NCBI GenBank assembly: GCA_963691705.1
Contig: OY829540.1
Span: 49,636,158-49,700,157 of the forward strand
Reading direction: 5' to 3'
Length of the DNA: 64,000 nt
DNA from: Viola odorata
Lineage: Eukaryota; Streptophyta; Magnoliopsida; Malpighiales; Violaceae
A program made the position numbers and the translations under genes. Below, piece by piece: positions 1 through 11,142 of the stretch (within the stretch, counting starts at the first letter, position 1; each line of letters begins with the position of its first letter). A model generated the notes under the pieces. The model saw only the letters and a program-made list of their open reading frames with translations. It was not told the origin of the DNA and searched no databases.

Positions 1-1
1 C

Positions 2-286
2 GGTGACAATCTTCGAGGCTCTCCCAGATTAAAGGAGCAGTTAGATGCCGCCCTGACCAAGGTGACGGAGTTGACTCAGCTTCAAAGTCGTACCCAGGCA
101 GAGCTGAATAATTGCCGTGCCGAGCTTGCACGAGAAAAATCAAAGGGGAAAGCCAAAGCGAAACTTTTGGAAGCAGAGTTGGCGGTGGCTAAGGCTGAGC
201 TGGTTGCGGCTGATAAAAGAATTTCTTTCCTTCACGAAGAGATATCAGCTCGCGATGCGGACTTGGCGAAGGTTTCTAAAAAATAA
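2..286 (+). CDS. C-terminal tail of an antisense coiled-coil ORF of Tat-1 (partial)
   Basis: The frame is open from base 2 to the TAA at 284-286, giving 94 residues rich in Glu, Lys, Ala and Leu with heptad-like spacing. A coiled coil is the only structure I can propose. It runs off the left edge, so its start is unknown. It ends about 670 bp before the start of a second antisense ORF (957), so Tat-1 seems to carry at least two antisense ORFs. No function is recognised. The strand is opposite to gag-pol, which excludes it from the polyprotein. Confidence 0.45.
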   Translation, partial: GDNLRGSPRLKEQLDAALTKVTELTQLQSRTQAELNNCRAELAREKSKGKAKAKLLEAELAVAKAELVAADKRISFLHEEISARDADLAKVSKK

Positions 287-777
287 CTGAGACGCTTCCA
301 TGATCAGATAAGGTTGGCGCCAGAGAGGACTTCACTTCTTGTATTTTTCCTATCGACCATTGGCTTGATTCAGTCTGTAATAATCAATGACGCTTGTCCT
401 GTATTACTGTTTGTAATTTTTCTCTAACAAATAATCTTCATTTCGCCTTTTTGCGTTATCGGACTAGTTCGATTGTCGCCCAATCGCGTTATCCTATTTA
501 CCGTGTCATCGCGCCATTGTGTCTGTCTTGTTTTGAAAGTCGATTCTTCTTTTCAGAGCATTTAATGCTTAGGATTTTCTCATTAATGCAAAGGAGGAGT
601 AATGATGATCCAAAAGACACGTGTCAACTTGTAAGGGCGCCAAGGGTTAGCGTGCCCTAGAAATTGGTGAGATCAAAGCGCCTTCTCACTTCTCAAGAAT
701 CGTACTCATTACCTACGCCTGTTCCTTGAGACACCATGTCGGCTGTTACAACAGTCATTTTTCTTGACTTCTGAGGC
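287..777. other. Spacer between two antisense ORFs; nothing recognised
   Basis: About 490 bp of AT-rich sequence with short meaningless frames. It probably holds the 3' UTR of the upstream antisense ORF and the promoter of the next one. No similarity to the 10597-11137 LTR is visible, so it is not the missing 3' LTR. Confidence 0.4.
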
Positions 778-785
778 TATAAAAC
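778..785 (+). promoter_or_regulatory. TATA box of the Tat-1 antisense gene
   Basis: TATAAAAC lies 172 bp upstream of the ATG at 957, followed by a pyrimidine-rich leader. It is on the antisense strand relative to the retrotransposon. Confidence 0.5.
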
Positions 786-956
786 CTAACACTTGTCTCT
801 TTTTTCCATTTTTGTCATTTTACTCTTTCTATATTCTTCTGAGTCGACTTCTACTTCTCCTTTTCATCGTCCTGGGCATTCAGAGTTCCTCTCCTTAGAA
901 AGGTATTTCTCGTTTGTTCTGGTTGTCTCCTTCATCCTTTTACCCTTTATTTCCGC

Positions 957-3295
957 CATGGCTAGGACTCGTCGCTCTGAGTCTAAATCCATTGATGAGG
1001 AAAAGATTGACAATACCCCCACCAGCATTACTTCTTTAACCGCTCTTAATGAGCATCTAGCCGACCATCATGCTAATATTCCGGAGGGTTATACGATCTC
1101 CGTTGCCCCTGAATCATTACGCCTGAATAGCGTTTTGACCGGCAATCGTAGGGTTCTATATGCCCAGATGTTTCGTTACAGTTTCTGGTTTCTTGTTGAT
1201 TCCTTTGTGAAACAGTTGCTTACTGCTCTTAATCTGAATCTTGTTCAGTTAACCCCAAACGCATATTGTTGCGTTTATGCCTTTCTAGAGCTTTGCAAGT
1301 ACAAAGGGATTAAATCTCCTTCCCTTTTGCTGCTCAAGTCTCTTTTCAAACTGTACAGTCGTCGGGGTGTGATAGCGATATCGCCCCGTTATGATGATGA
1401 CTCGATTAAGAACTTCACCTGGAAACTCCTTCACCTTGAGTCTTCCATTGATAGTTGGAAAAAGGATTTTTTTTGTTATTGACCTTCCTGATCAGCCTGA
1501 CCCTTGGTGGCGATCCAGTTTTAATCAAGACATCAAGGATAGTGCTTGGGGTCGGCAGGGGGTGCTTCACCATCCTGAGCGAGGCTGGTTGGACAAACTA
1601 CTCCAGCTGGAAATCAGCGTTCATACTCGCAATTCGGCATGCGGGATAGACATCCAAACTTGCATCAGACGTGAGTGTTGTATTGTTTTCTTCTTTGCCG
1701 CAGTTTGTACTAACGCTAACATTATCTCATGATTATGCAGCGACCGATCCCAACCGGAAACCCGAGAGCGTCAGGAAACGGTTAAGAAGGGCTCAACAAA
1801 GGAAGGAAAAAGAAGAGGCTATTGCCGCCACTGCTGCTGCTGCTGCTACAGCTGCGGTTAATCCGACTGTGCCGCCTGTCGCTACCGCGAGTCTCGTTCA
1901 GGCGTCTTCTTCCCCAGTTGGTGAGGAATCCGCTACTATTCCTTTGGGTGTTCCTGTCGTGTCTGTTGCCGCCTACCCTGTTCAGGCCTCCTCCTCCAGG
2001 GCTCCACTAAAAGGAAAGAAAAAGAAAAGGACGAGAAGCGTTGCCGCTCTCACTCCGTCCCCAGACGCGACAACTTCCTCTGAAGCGCCTGTTACCGATA
2101 TCACTGCGGTAGGTGTTTCTTTTATAAACGTTATCTCACCCCTTGCCTTTTAACGCCATTTTTGCATTTTCTTTTATTCTTTTATTCCTCGTTTTGTTTC
2201 CTTCTACATGACACCACTACTGCTTCCACTCTTGTCTCCCCATCAAACAGTATAAACTTGAGCCACATACTGGCTCGTCCTGCGAAGAGGGCGCGTCCTG
2301 ACGCGGGGGGCGAGAGCCCGCTGACGGGTCACGCTAATACCGGGGAGGGACACGATGTCGCTGTTGATTCCACGATGCCTTCTGAGGATCAATCTTCTGA
2401 CTTTCTCGGGGTCCTTAGCGGTTCAGGGCCCTTCGAACCCTTTTCCAGTGGCTTGGGTTTTAGTGAAGATCTGTTTGGTTTCTCACCTCATGGTTCCTTC
2501 AAACTTCACGGGGGTACTTCTTCTCGCCAGCCTCCATCTCCCCCTACCGTGGTTTTTATTCCTTCTGGGGCCTCAATGCTTCGGCACTTCGAGGGAGGGG
2601 TTGTCGCGCCTCACCTCATGGCCGACCTGAGCTCGATGGGCGAGTCCGGTCCTGTCACTCATCAGGTTGACTTGACCAAATTGCGCAGTTCGGGGTTTGC
2701 AGCTGTCGGGGGGACAGTTCCGTCGAAGTTTCTTCTCTTTTGGCTGCCCATGCGTTGACGTCCCCCGAAGAGCGGGAAGCCTTCTTTTCTCGACCCGCGG
2801 ACGCGCAGGTGAGTTTAGTGCACTCAAAGCTCTTTAGTTGTTTCTCTGAATTTCATTACTGGGAGGAGCACATGTCGCACAAGGTCGCCATCCTTTCCGC
2901 CTCTTTAGACGAACTCTCTAAGGAGAAAGAGGAGAGAGAGGTTATTGGAGGAGCGCCAGAATTTACTGTTGGCCTTGGCGATGGCCCGGAAGGAACAGAG
3001 AGAGGCGCAAGAGCAGGCGTCCGCTGAGAAAACTAGGAGTGCTGTGCTGGAAGAGGAAAAGGCAGCGTTGGTGGCAGAGAAAACAACACTAGAGGGAGAG
3101 ACAGTAGAAAAATACATGTGGTACGTTGAGAGCACTGCCACTATCATGGCCAACTGCTTCTCAGAGATTCATGGAGAAGAGGTGTACCGCGGTGATGCCT
3201 TTTCTGCCGCTTTCCTGAAGAAGGTCGTGCATCTCACAGACAAGGGTTTCCGCCAGGCCAAGGCGAAGGGATACAAGAGTCGGGGAAGTTCGTAG
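957..3295 (+). pseudogene. Antisense ORF of Tat-1: 'putative gypsy-type transposon' domain plus coiled coil
   Basis: The ATG at 957 opens a Ser/Arg-rich N-terminus followed by a globular region with the block SVLTGNRRVLYAQMFRYSFW. The homologous antisense ORF of Tat-2 (24134-26588) has a matching block, NDRVLYTKIFKYGF. The architecture resembles the Pfam family named 'putative gypsy type transposon' (Transposase_28). Two introns are visible: 1671-1740 (GTGAGT to GCAG, branch-like TACTAAC at 1709) and 2109-2250 (GTAGGT to ACAG). After a Pro/Ser-rich linker comes an E/K/A-rich coiled coil ending at 3295. The reading frame is broken near 1465 (run of eight T), near 2725 and near 2938, so this copy is a pseudogene. 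Function is unknown. The two copies match in domain order, and the first intron is in the same place. Confidence 0.65.
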
Positions 3296-4015
3296 GGTCG
3301 GCCTACGCCAAGTGTTATCGCTCTGTTTGTTGCTCGAGAGCCGTCCATTTTTGTCCTTATCTCTTGAACCTTAAAGTTTTGGGCTTTTGTTTTTTGTAAC
3401 CCTTCTGGGGCATTTATGAACAACCATATATTCGATTTCCTAATTTCATTTGCTGCCAATTTCCTTTCCTTATTAAGTTGTGATGATGGGCGTGTTGGGA
3501 AATATCGCGGCATGACCCTTGCATGAGCATTTCAATTATCACCCAGTAGATAACCTCCGAGATAACAGGCATATAGAAAAGAAGCGCGATATCCACTTTT
3601 TCCAGTTTCCTGCAATAAATAGCGTATAATAGTCTTGCCGCAAACGTTCTCGGCTGGTGGCTTAGAATGGCTCGTAGATAGGTTATGACGTCTCCTTTTC
3701 CATGGGAATATTTCCAGAAAGATACATAGTATCCATATCGCTTAAATCACACCCCCAAGCCACGATAACGAGAGAATCAATCTCTGCGTCGTTTGAATAA
3801 TATCTCTGCACATTCTCAATTAGAAATCATTAGTAAAACGACATGTACTAATAGAGAATAGTTACCCGTAAGAGCCTTTCCGCCTCCAACTCGGGTTGTT
3901 ATTACCGATGTCGCTCATATCGCTTTCTCCACCAGCCATCTTCACTAGGGATTTATCATCTGGTTACTTGCTGGGATTTCGCGATTCTTCGTGTTTTCAA
4001 CGATCGGCCTGGAAA
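3296..4015. other. 3' flank of the antisense ORF; no gene seen
   Basis: The first 150 bp are T-rich and look like a 3' UTR. The rest up to the tandem array has no convincing coding frame. Confidence 0.4.
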
Positions 4016-4514
4016 GTGCCTCATCTTAGTGAGCCGTCGGATCAGGACAGGCCGTCACAAGGCTAGGTTTTTTACTTTCAGGCGTTGACCTTGCATTCCG
4101 GAATCATGCCCTCACTTAGTGAGCCGTCTATGTTAGCCCGGTTATCACAAGGATAGGATTTTCACTTCCAGGATGGAGTTACTATCTCTCTGGGGCGTGC
4201 CTCTTCTTAGTGAGCCGTCTCCACGAGAACGGTCAGCACAAGGGTAGGACTTTTCACTCCCAGGGATGCCGGGATGTGCCTCATCTTAGTGGGCCATCTA
4301 TGTTAGCCCGGTTTACCACAAGGATAGGACTTTTCACTCCCGGGGGCGTCGGGACGTGCCTCGTCTCAGTGGCCCACCTGTGTTAGCGCGGCTGCCACGA
4401 GGATAGGACTTTTCACTCCCAACACTAGTTTTTAGGTATGCCAGGGCATGCCCTCACTTAGTGAGTCGTCTGATCAGGACCGGCCGTCACAAGGATAGGA
4501 CTTTTCACTTCTGG
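4016..4514. repeat. Degenerate tandem repeat, about 6 units of 75-92 bp, in the Tat-1 UTR
   Basis: Each unit has the core CTTAGTGAGCCGTC, then a variable middle (TGTTAGCCCGG or a GATCAGGAC variant), then CACAAGGATAGGACTTTTCA. Units begin near 4018, 4110, 4197, 4276, 4356 and 4449. The array sits between the end of pol and the antisense ORFs. Tat and Ogre elements are known to have tandem arrays there that can seed satellites. Confidence 0.8.
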
Positions 4515-4622
4515 CACCCTTTATTATCTGCACATCATCAGCCATAAAACACACAAGAATATCCTCTATTCGAGCGTTAGCACAAGTCAGGGCTGAGATT
4601 AACAAAAGGTACAGAAAATGGA

Positions 4623-5850
4623 TTAAACTCTAGCATGGTATAGTTTCAAACGAGCTACGTTCCAAGAGTTAGGTAAGGGAGTACCGTCGAGTGTTTCCAG
4701 GTGATATGCTCCCTTTCCGATAACGCGGGTGACGCGGTATGGGTCATCCCAGTTCGGGCTGCGTTTCCACATACACTGTCCAGCAGCTCGTTTGTCTCTA
4801 AGTACCAAGTCGCCGACTTTCAGGAGCCGTTCTTTGACGCACCTATTGTGATAACGCGCCATCTTTTGCTTATAATGAAGCATTTTCAGAAGGGCTTCCT
4901 CCTGCCATTCTGGTAACGCATCGAGGTTAGCCCGCAACCTCTCCTCATTCGTTTCTTCCCTGAAGTATGCCACTCGCAGGCTCATTGTACCGATTTCCAC
5001 TGGTGTGACGGCCTCAGTGCTGAAAGCCAATGCGAAGGGTGTTTCTCCCGTACTAGTTTTGACGGTCATGCGATACACCCACATCACATATGGCAGCTCG
5101 TCTGCCCATTTCTTTTTAGATCCTTCCAAGTTTTTCTTTATGCCAGCGAGGATGCTTCGGTTCGTCACCTCTGCTTAACCGTTGGTCTGCGGGTGAGCCA
5201 CGGAAGAGAACCTTTGTTCGATCTAAAATTTCGTGCACTGATCTCTGAAGAACTGGCTGGTGAACTGCGTCCCGTTATCGCTAACTAGCACACGGGGAAC
5301 ACCAAACCGCATGATAACCTGGTGTTTGAAGAAACGCCAAATTTTTTCCGTTGTGATGTTGGCCACTGCTTTCGCTTCGGCCCATTTTGTGAAGTAGTCT
5401 ACTGTCATGACCACGAACTTTAGTTGGGTTTTTACTTTTGGAAACGGGCCCAGGATATCTATCCCCAATTTGGCAAAAGGACAAGGAGCCACTATCTCAG
5501 AAATCTCTGTAGCGGGTCGTCGAGGGATCTTGGAGAACTCCTGACACTTTTGACAAGTCTGCACATAATTGTGGCAGTCTCTTCGAATGGTGGGCTAGTA
5601 GAATCCAGACCTGAAGACTTGCGCAGCTAAGGTGCCGCCTGACGCGTGCATACCACATATTCCTTCGTGGATTTCTCGCAATGTGTGAAGGCCTTCTTAT
5701 TTCGTTATACACTTGGCCGCCGGGTGAGAGAAGCATCTCCGGATCAGCTCTTCGTCGTAATATGTACACCTTGCTACTTGTTTCAGTACTTTCTTCTTCT
5801 CGGCGTTATCCGTAGGTAATTCTTCATGTTTCAAGTATTTTATCACAGGG
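4623..5850 (-). pseudogene. Tat-1 integrase (broken)
   Basis: Reading leftwards there are a zinc-binding region (HEGICGMHASGG, then CQKCQEF at about 5540), an rve catalytic core with VDYFTKW (first Asp) and VSDNGTQFTS (second Asp), and the QTNG-stop-AEVTN segment with the third catalytic Glu. A C-terminal domain ends at 4623 in the lineage-typical NSWNVARLKLYH. The core is interrupted by in-frame stops, including TAA at 5175-5177 where Tat-2 has Gln, and a stop after the CTKF segment near 5223. It would insert the cDNA into host DNA. It cannot do so here. Confidence 0.85.
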
Positions 5851-5879
5851 ATTCGCTAGTCATTATCGATTTCTTTCAC

Positions 5880-6893
5880 GTATAGCGAGGTTTGCTCTTC
5901 CATGAAGGAGGGAACCGATATCTCTCGGTAATACACACCCTTGGGTATGGACGCGTCTGGATTTGCAGCGAGTTTGGCCAGGCTGTCCGCTTCAGCGTTA
6001 TTCTCTCGGGGAATGTGCTCGAAGCTGACTCACATGCTGCTTTTCTTTATTTCCAACAGTTCGCGCTTCACTTTGGCTAGGTACTGAACCATGATGGGCT
6101 CTCTAGCCTGAGAGTGTCCTAAGACTTGGTCTATTATTAGTTTGGAATCCCCACAAATTTTCAATTGCAAGTCTCCCATCATTCCTGTGTCATGTATGGC
6201 CTTGGCGGAAAAGTTTCTTCCTATCCTGAGGCCGGCTAGTAACGCCTCATATTCCGCTGCGTTATTGGATAACGGCTGTAGTATTCTGATGGCGTATCGT
6301 ATCTGTATATCGTGCGGTCCGATCATGAAGATCCCGGCTCCAGCCAGCTCTTGGTTCTTGGCTCCATCCACGTGAACAACCCACAAATCAGTATAGGTTT
6401 CAGGGAACGGGAGGTCCAAGTCCTCCCTTTCTTCTTCCGGTAGGTCCACTAACGGGTCTTCCGTGAAGGTACATTCGGCTATGAAGTCTTCTAGGACTTG
6501 GGCTTTCACGGAAGGACGGTTTTGGTACCGCAACCCATATTGCTCAAGTTTGATGGCCCAAATTAGCATCCTTCCTGAAGACTCAGGCTTCCGGAATATC
6601 CTTTTCAACAGTTGGTCAGTAAGCACGATAACTGGATGGGCTTGGAAGTATCTGTCCATTTTTCGCGTGGCCTGAACTAGTGCAAACGCTATTTTTTCAA
6701 TGCGGGCATATCGCAGCTCGGCATCTTTCAAAATGTGACTCACAAAATAGACGGGGTGATGCAGATGGTTGTCGTCTTGAACGAGGACGGAACTAACCAC
6801 TTCGTCTACCACACCGAGGTATAGGTATAGGGTATTGCTCGGTTCTAGCCTTGTCAGCACCAGGTCGGACGATAAATAAGCTTTTAGGCCCAT
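5880..6893 (-). pseudogene. Tat-1 RT connection, RNase H and second (archaeal-type) RNase H
   Basis: Open over 287 residues (6893-6030). The first half is the Gypsy RNase H region (AELRYARIEKIAFALVQATR, then VLTDQ). The second half starts near LWVVHVDGAKN and continues with NNAAEYEALLAGLRIG and GDSKLIIDQV, giving the D, E, D pattern of an additional archaeal-type RNase H. Two RNase H domains in this order are diagnostic of the Tat clade. The frame ends with a stop at 6030, and homologous sequence continues to about 5880. Confidence 0.85.
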
Positions 6894-6917
6894 GAACGCC
6901 TCTTCGCATTCCGCTGT

Positions 6918-7940
6918 CTAGCCGAAAGGAGCTTTTTTGTGTATGACCTTAAAAAAGGGCAGGCATCTCTCGCCCTGCTTAGAGATAAATCGTCCTAGGG
7001 CAGTAACGCGCCCCGTCAACCTTTGCACCTCCTTGACAGTTCGAGGAGGTATCATATCCTGGATAGCTTTGACCTTTGAGGGGTTGGGCTGGATACCTTT
7101 CCGGCTAACCACGTAACCCAAAACTTTTACCGTCTGAAACGCAAACATGCATTTACGGGGATTCAACTTCATTTGATATTTTCTCATCACGCGGAAAACT
7201 TCTTCCAAGTCATTCAGATGGCCTTGAAAACTTCGGCTCTTAACCAGTATATCGTCAACGTATGCTTCCACGTTTCTTCCAATTTGCTTTTCAAAGACCT
7301 TGTTTGCCATTCTTTGAAAGGTGGCTCCAGCATTCTTCAGCCCAAACGGCATTGTCATATAACAGTAAGTAGCTTTCGGGGTGATGAAAGTGGTTTTTTC
7401 TTCATCCTCAACGGCCATGGGGATTTGATGGTATCCCGAATTGGCGTCTAGAGAGCTCAGATAGGCGTACCCCGCGGTCTGATCAACCAACTAATCAATC
7501 CGAGGAAGAGGGTAGCAATCTTTAGGGCAGGCATCATTCAAGTCAGTCAAGTCGATGCACATGCGTCAATCTCCGTTGGGCTTTGGGACAAGAACTGGGT
7601 TGGCTAGCCAGGTCGGGTATTGGACTTCTCGGATGAAACCGGCGTCTAAGAGTTTGATCACCTCCTTCTCAACGGCTGACGCTTTCTCCGCAGAGAATGC
7701 TCGTCGCTTTTGCTGGATTGGCTTGACATTGGGATCAACATTGAGTCAGTGTTCTGCTACCTCCCGGGAGATACCTGGCATGTTCGCGGGCTTCCATGCG
7801 AATTCTCCTTTACACTTGTGCAACAACCGAGCTAGTTGAAGGTTTTCCATTGGGCTAAGCTTTTCACTAACCAGGAAGCTTGCTCCGTCGATCTCGTTAA
7901 CCGGCACGGGTACCATCTTATCTAATGGCTGAGTGCGTTT
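6918..7940 (-). pseudogene. Tat-1 reverse transcriptase
   Basis: The frame at 7490-6918 has SGYHQIPM, CYMTMPFGLKNAGATFQRM and the catalytic YVDD in VEAYVDDILVKSRSF, plus the thumb. The upstream palm half (7500-7940) is homologous but interrupted, notably by TAG at 7491-7493 where Tat-2 has Gln. The stop separates the two halves, so no full-length RT is made. Confidence 0.88.
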
Positions 7941-7949
7941 CTCATCATT

Positions 7950-8858
7950 TTATTCGTACGGATTTACCATTACACAGACGTACCTATCACAACTCTTCTG
8001 AGTCAAAAGGAGGTAACACTCGGCCGCCAATTTCTGATTGCCGTTTATTGAGACTACCCCCTCCCAAGAGGGATATTTCATCCTCAAATGTTTTTGTGAT
8101 ATCGCCACTCCGAAGCGGTTGAGGAAAGGTCTTCCCAGAATAGCATTATAGAGCAGATTTAGGTCCACGACTAGGAATAGCAGCTCCTCCGATCTCTTGG
8201 AGGTATCCTCTCTGAAGTATACGGGCAAGGTGGTTACCCCGATTACTGGGATCGGGACCCCATCTACCCCAATTATTGGCTTCTTGCAGGGCGTCAACTC
8301 GATGTCGGGGCGCTTCATAAGGTTATAGGCTTCCAGTGAAAATAAGTTCACGGTGCTTCCGTTGTCCACGAGGGTTCTTCTAACCCCGTGATTAGCGATA
8401 ACAGGTGTAACCACTAACGCGTCGTTATGTGGATAAATGACGCCTTTCTCATCCTCTTCGGAAAAAGACAGCACCATCCTGTCCAAAGCACTTATCGCAC
8501 CCTCCCGCTTTCGCTTGTCTCCCGTCACGGGCGTTAACTGTGCAGGTTCATCTAGGTAGGGGGTGCCTTCAGCTATGATGTTGATGATAGGGACCTCGTC
8601 ATCATCCATCATGAATGTTTCTCTACCTCTTCCAGCGGGGACAACATTACTTCCTGGAACGCGAGGGGGTGCTGGTCTGTTATCAACAACTCTGCTCGTA
8701 GGATTGTTCCTAGCTTCCTCTCTGGTATTAGTGGAGAATTCTCCGAGATACCTTTCCTCTACCAGACGCTCTATCGCCAGCTTTAATTTTCTGCACACTT
8801 CTGTAGAGTGTCCCTTAGCTTTGTGAAACTTGCAAAAAGCATTTTCTCTTCCTCCCAT
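7950..8858 (-). pseudogene. Tat-1 gag C-terminus (zinc-knuckle-like) and aspartic protease
   Basis: 302 residues open. The N-terminal part has CKFHKAKGHSTEVC, the Cys/His motif seen at this place in Tat gag proteins. The protease is marked by RRTLVDNGSTVNLF, in which Asp of the D-x-G-[ST] active site is kept, and by the ILGRPFLNRF flap-like segment. The upstream and downstream partners are broken, so the fragment is open but orphaned. Confidence 0.82.
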
Positions 8859-9076
8859 TATTACCCCGGGCTTGACAGGGGCGAGGTAACGAATGGGTAG
8901 ATTTTGCTATTCCACAATTGCTAATATCTCCAATCTTGGTAAAATGAAGGAAGGGAGGTCCGGGTCGTAAATTCAGCCCTTGGGAGGATCTCCCTGCCGC
9001 CGAGTAGGGAATTACCGGACTTTCCTTTTAAGGAGTTGCCTCTACGCCGATTGGACGCCCTAGGAATGTGATCTTT

Positions 9077-10508
9077 TCACTGTGCATATTCGTCAATAAA
9101 GCGATCCTCCGAAGTGGTAGTGGTAGGAGCGTTAGGGGCTTGAGGCGCGTCTTGTAACACACTCCGGGCTTTGTCCCTGTTTTCTTCTTCTTCCATCCTT
9201 GCGTAGTTGTGAGCTTTCAGCCTTAACGCGTCTAATGTCGTCGGGGGGTCCATCATCAACGTGTCTCTTAATTTCCCGTAATGGCAGTTCCGCTTCAGGG
9301 CTTCTACGGCGAAGTCCACGGTAACGCCAGGGGTTAATGACATTTCCAAGTCGAAACGACTAAGGAAATCTCTCAAAGATTCCTAAGGCTTACGGTGGAT
9401 ATCAAATAGGGCCGCGGTAGATTTCCTGATGGGGACCGCAGTGCTGAATCGACTTCGAAACTTAGATTCCAACTGTGGGAAGCTATCAATAGATCCACCG
9501 GGAAGACCTTCAAACTAGAGGCGGGCAACCCCTGACAACGTCATGACAAATATTTGACACAAGGCTGCATCACTATGACGCTTCACCCGATGACAAATAT
9601 TTGACACAAGGCTGAAATTGTACGAAGTCCTTCACCTTGTTGAGGTGAGAAATGGGATCTCTGGTACCATCATAGGATTTTGTGGGAAGTTTCACAAACT
9701 GACTGACCCTATGACGCTTCACCCGGTGACTAAACGGGTGACCTGAAGTATCATCAAGGATTTCGCGCGTATGACGAGGGGGTGATGCTTCTAAATGACG
9801 CCTCCGATTACGCGGATCTGGAGTGTGATGTCTCTGAGGGGACTGACTGTGACTCCTGGGTGAGCGGGTTCGATGTCTTCTACTGCTTGATCTTTCGCTA
9901 CGTTCAAGGGATACATTCCTATTCACTTCTTCTCGCCGACCGTCCCAATAGTCTCTGTGCTAGTCAAGCCGTCTTTCCCCTTGAGGCATGGGAAACTGCG
10001 GCACCTGCGGCACATAAGACTCTATTTGTCCCTGATCGAGTCTCATAAGGCTAATTGGGGTATCCGCTGCGGGCATAGTCAACGGGACACTTCTGTGTTG
10101 TAAGGGCGATAAGGGTCGTTTGGCGACAATGGACGGTGTAAAAATAGCCTGGGGAGGAATACTCGATCCAGAAGCAACTGGCGCGATCCTCGCAGCCAGC
10201 TTAGTCAAATAATCCAGTCGGGCACGAAGGGTGGATATTTCGCTCGCGAGGGGGTTGTTTGCATCACTAAGCATGAGTCCCCGAGAAGGTGGAGGATAAG
10301 AACTGGATCCCCCCATTTGGGGCAAGGGAATGCTTATCTGGGAGGAAAGTGTTCCTCCTACTATCCTAAAGGAGAGATCTGAAGACTCTCGACTAATTTC
10401 TTGCATCATAGTAGACTCATCAGCAGTAGCGAAAGGAAAAAGTCGCCTACGGATCGCAAAGGGAATGCCGGAAGATGGAGGCGAAGTGGACTCCGAGTCA
10501 GAAGCCAT
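9077..10508 (-). pseudogene. Tat-1 gag
   Basis: The probable start is ATG at 10508 (MASDSESTSPPSSG). The N-terminal 182 residues end at a stop at 9960. A basic Arg/Ser/His-rich stretch follows (9926-9780), then a retrotransposon gag core with KLPTKSYDGTRDP and, after a scrambled segment (9540-9720), LSRFDLEMSLTPGVTVDF. The micro-rearrangement removes the middle of the gag core. Gag would form the particle; this copy cannot. Confidence 0.8.
9543..9730. repeat. Local scrambled duplication inside Tat-1 gag
   Basis: GACAAATATTTGACACAAGG occurs at 9545 and again at 9592. TATGACGCTTCACCCG occurs at 9574 and again at 9710. Interleaved copies of two short blocks within 190 bp suggest template switching. 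Confidence 0.75.
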
Positions 10509-10574
10509 GGTTGGTCTGATCCTTCCAGGAAAAACAGAGCTTGGTGGTCAAGGATGCTCACTTAATCAACCAAA

Positions 10575-10596
10575 GCTCTCAATGAAAGCACTAATT
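10575..10596 (-). other. Tat-1 primer-binding region
   Basis: Directly inside the 5' LTR, the minus strand reads TTAGTGCTTTCATTGAGAGC. The Tat-2 element has the related ATTGGTGCTCTCGTTGAGAG at the same place. The priming tRNA is not identified here. Confidence 0.55.
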
Positions 10597-11137
10597 TGAT
10601 AAGATTCGAAGGTTTGGGGAATCGGAAGTGAAGGTGGGGCCGATCAGAGTCACTGTAGTAACCACCGAATGTACCTGCAAAGTGCCGGAGGGGGGCTCCG
10701 ACGTAGACACTCCGATGCTTAAGTTAGTATGGCTGTTCAAAATAGCTGAGGTTCTAGTTGCGATCTTAGGCTTACCTTGCGTTTTAAATGGTGGGGTATT
10801 TATAGACCAAGTGGAGGGCGATATCTGGGAATATAACGCTTCCAGGGACATCGAGGGTGATATCCCTAGCGACGTTAAGAGCGATATCTCTGGGTGACGT
10901 CAGGGGCGATATCTCCAGGTGACGTCATGACTATCCTGGGATGGGATAACGTCGTGCGTGTGGATAGATGACGCGTGAGATCCCTCCCCCCTCCGTTGAT
11001 GTCGACCATCACAGGGCTCCTTGCTGAAAAAGGGGCGTCAACCTTCCGCGGCTGACCACGGGTAGGCGCGGTAGGGTTCCGGCCTTTAAACTGGTGCGAG
11101 GACAATAATGCCCTTGGGGTTGCCTTAATAGTTATCA
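10597..11137 (-). repeat. Tat-1 5' LTR
   Basis: 541 bp bounded by TG...CA. On the minus strand it holds a TATA box (CTATAAATAC, core at 10797-10804). Upstream of that in U3 are two palindromic TGACGTCA sites (895-902 and 920-927 of the 10 kb block) interspersed with GCGATATC repeats. The 3' LTR partner is outside the window. Confidence 0.8.
10797..10804 (-). promoter_or_regulatory. TATA box of the Tat-1 LTR
   Basis: Minus strand TATAAATA in the context CTATAAATACCCCACC. The same sequence context occurs in the Tat-2 LTRs. Confidence 0.65.
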
Positions 11138-11142
11138 CTTAG

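Larger units (their letters stand above)
1..11137 (-). mobile_element. Ty3/Gypsy Tat-lineage LTR retrotransposon 'Tat-1' (3' end outside window)
   Basis: The minus strand reads, from right to left: 5' LTR (10597-11137), primer-binding region, gag, protease, RT, RNase H, a second RNase H, integrase, a tandem-repeat UTR, and then a region with plus-strand antisense ORFs. This order, the dual RNase H and the antisense ORFs are features of the plant Tat lineage. The 3' LTR is not in the window. The coding part has many stops and small rearrangements, so this copy is inactive. It is inserted next to Athila-type internal sequence (11143-11564), and the 5 bases after its LTR, CTTAG, are the expected target-site copy. 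Confidence 0.85.

Noticed and set aside
793..956. Upstream extension of the antisense ORF, giving a signal-peptide-like N-terminus
   Set aside because: The extension reads a pyrimidine-rich leader. The ATG at 957 starts the Arg/Ser-rich N-terminus after the TATA-leader region and fits the Tat-2 homologue better.
5497..5769. Minus-strand ORF overlapping the Tat-1 integrase
   Set aside because: It is in a different frame from the conserved CQKCQEF integrase frame, so it is a shadow.
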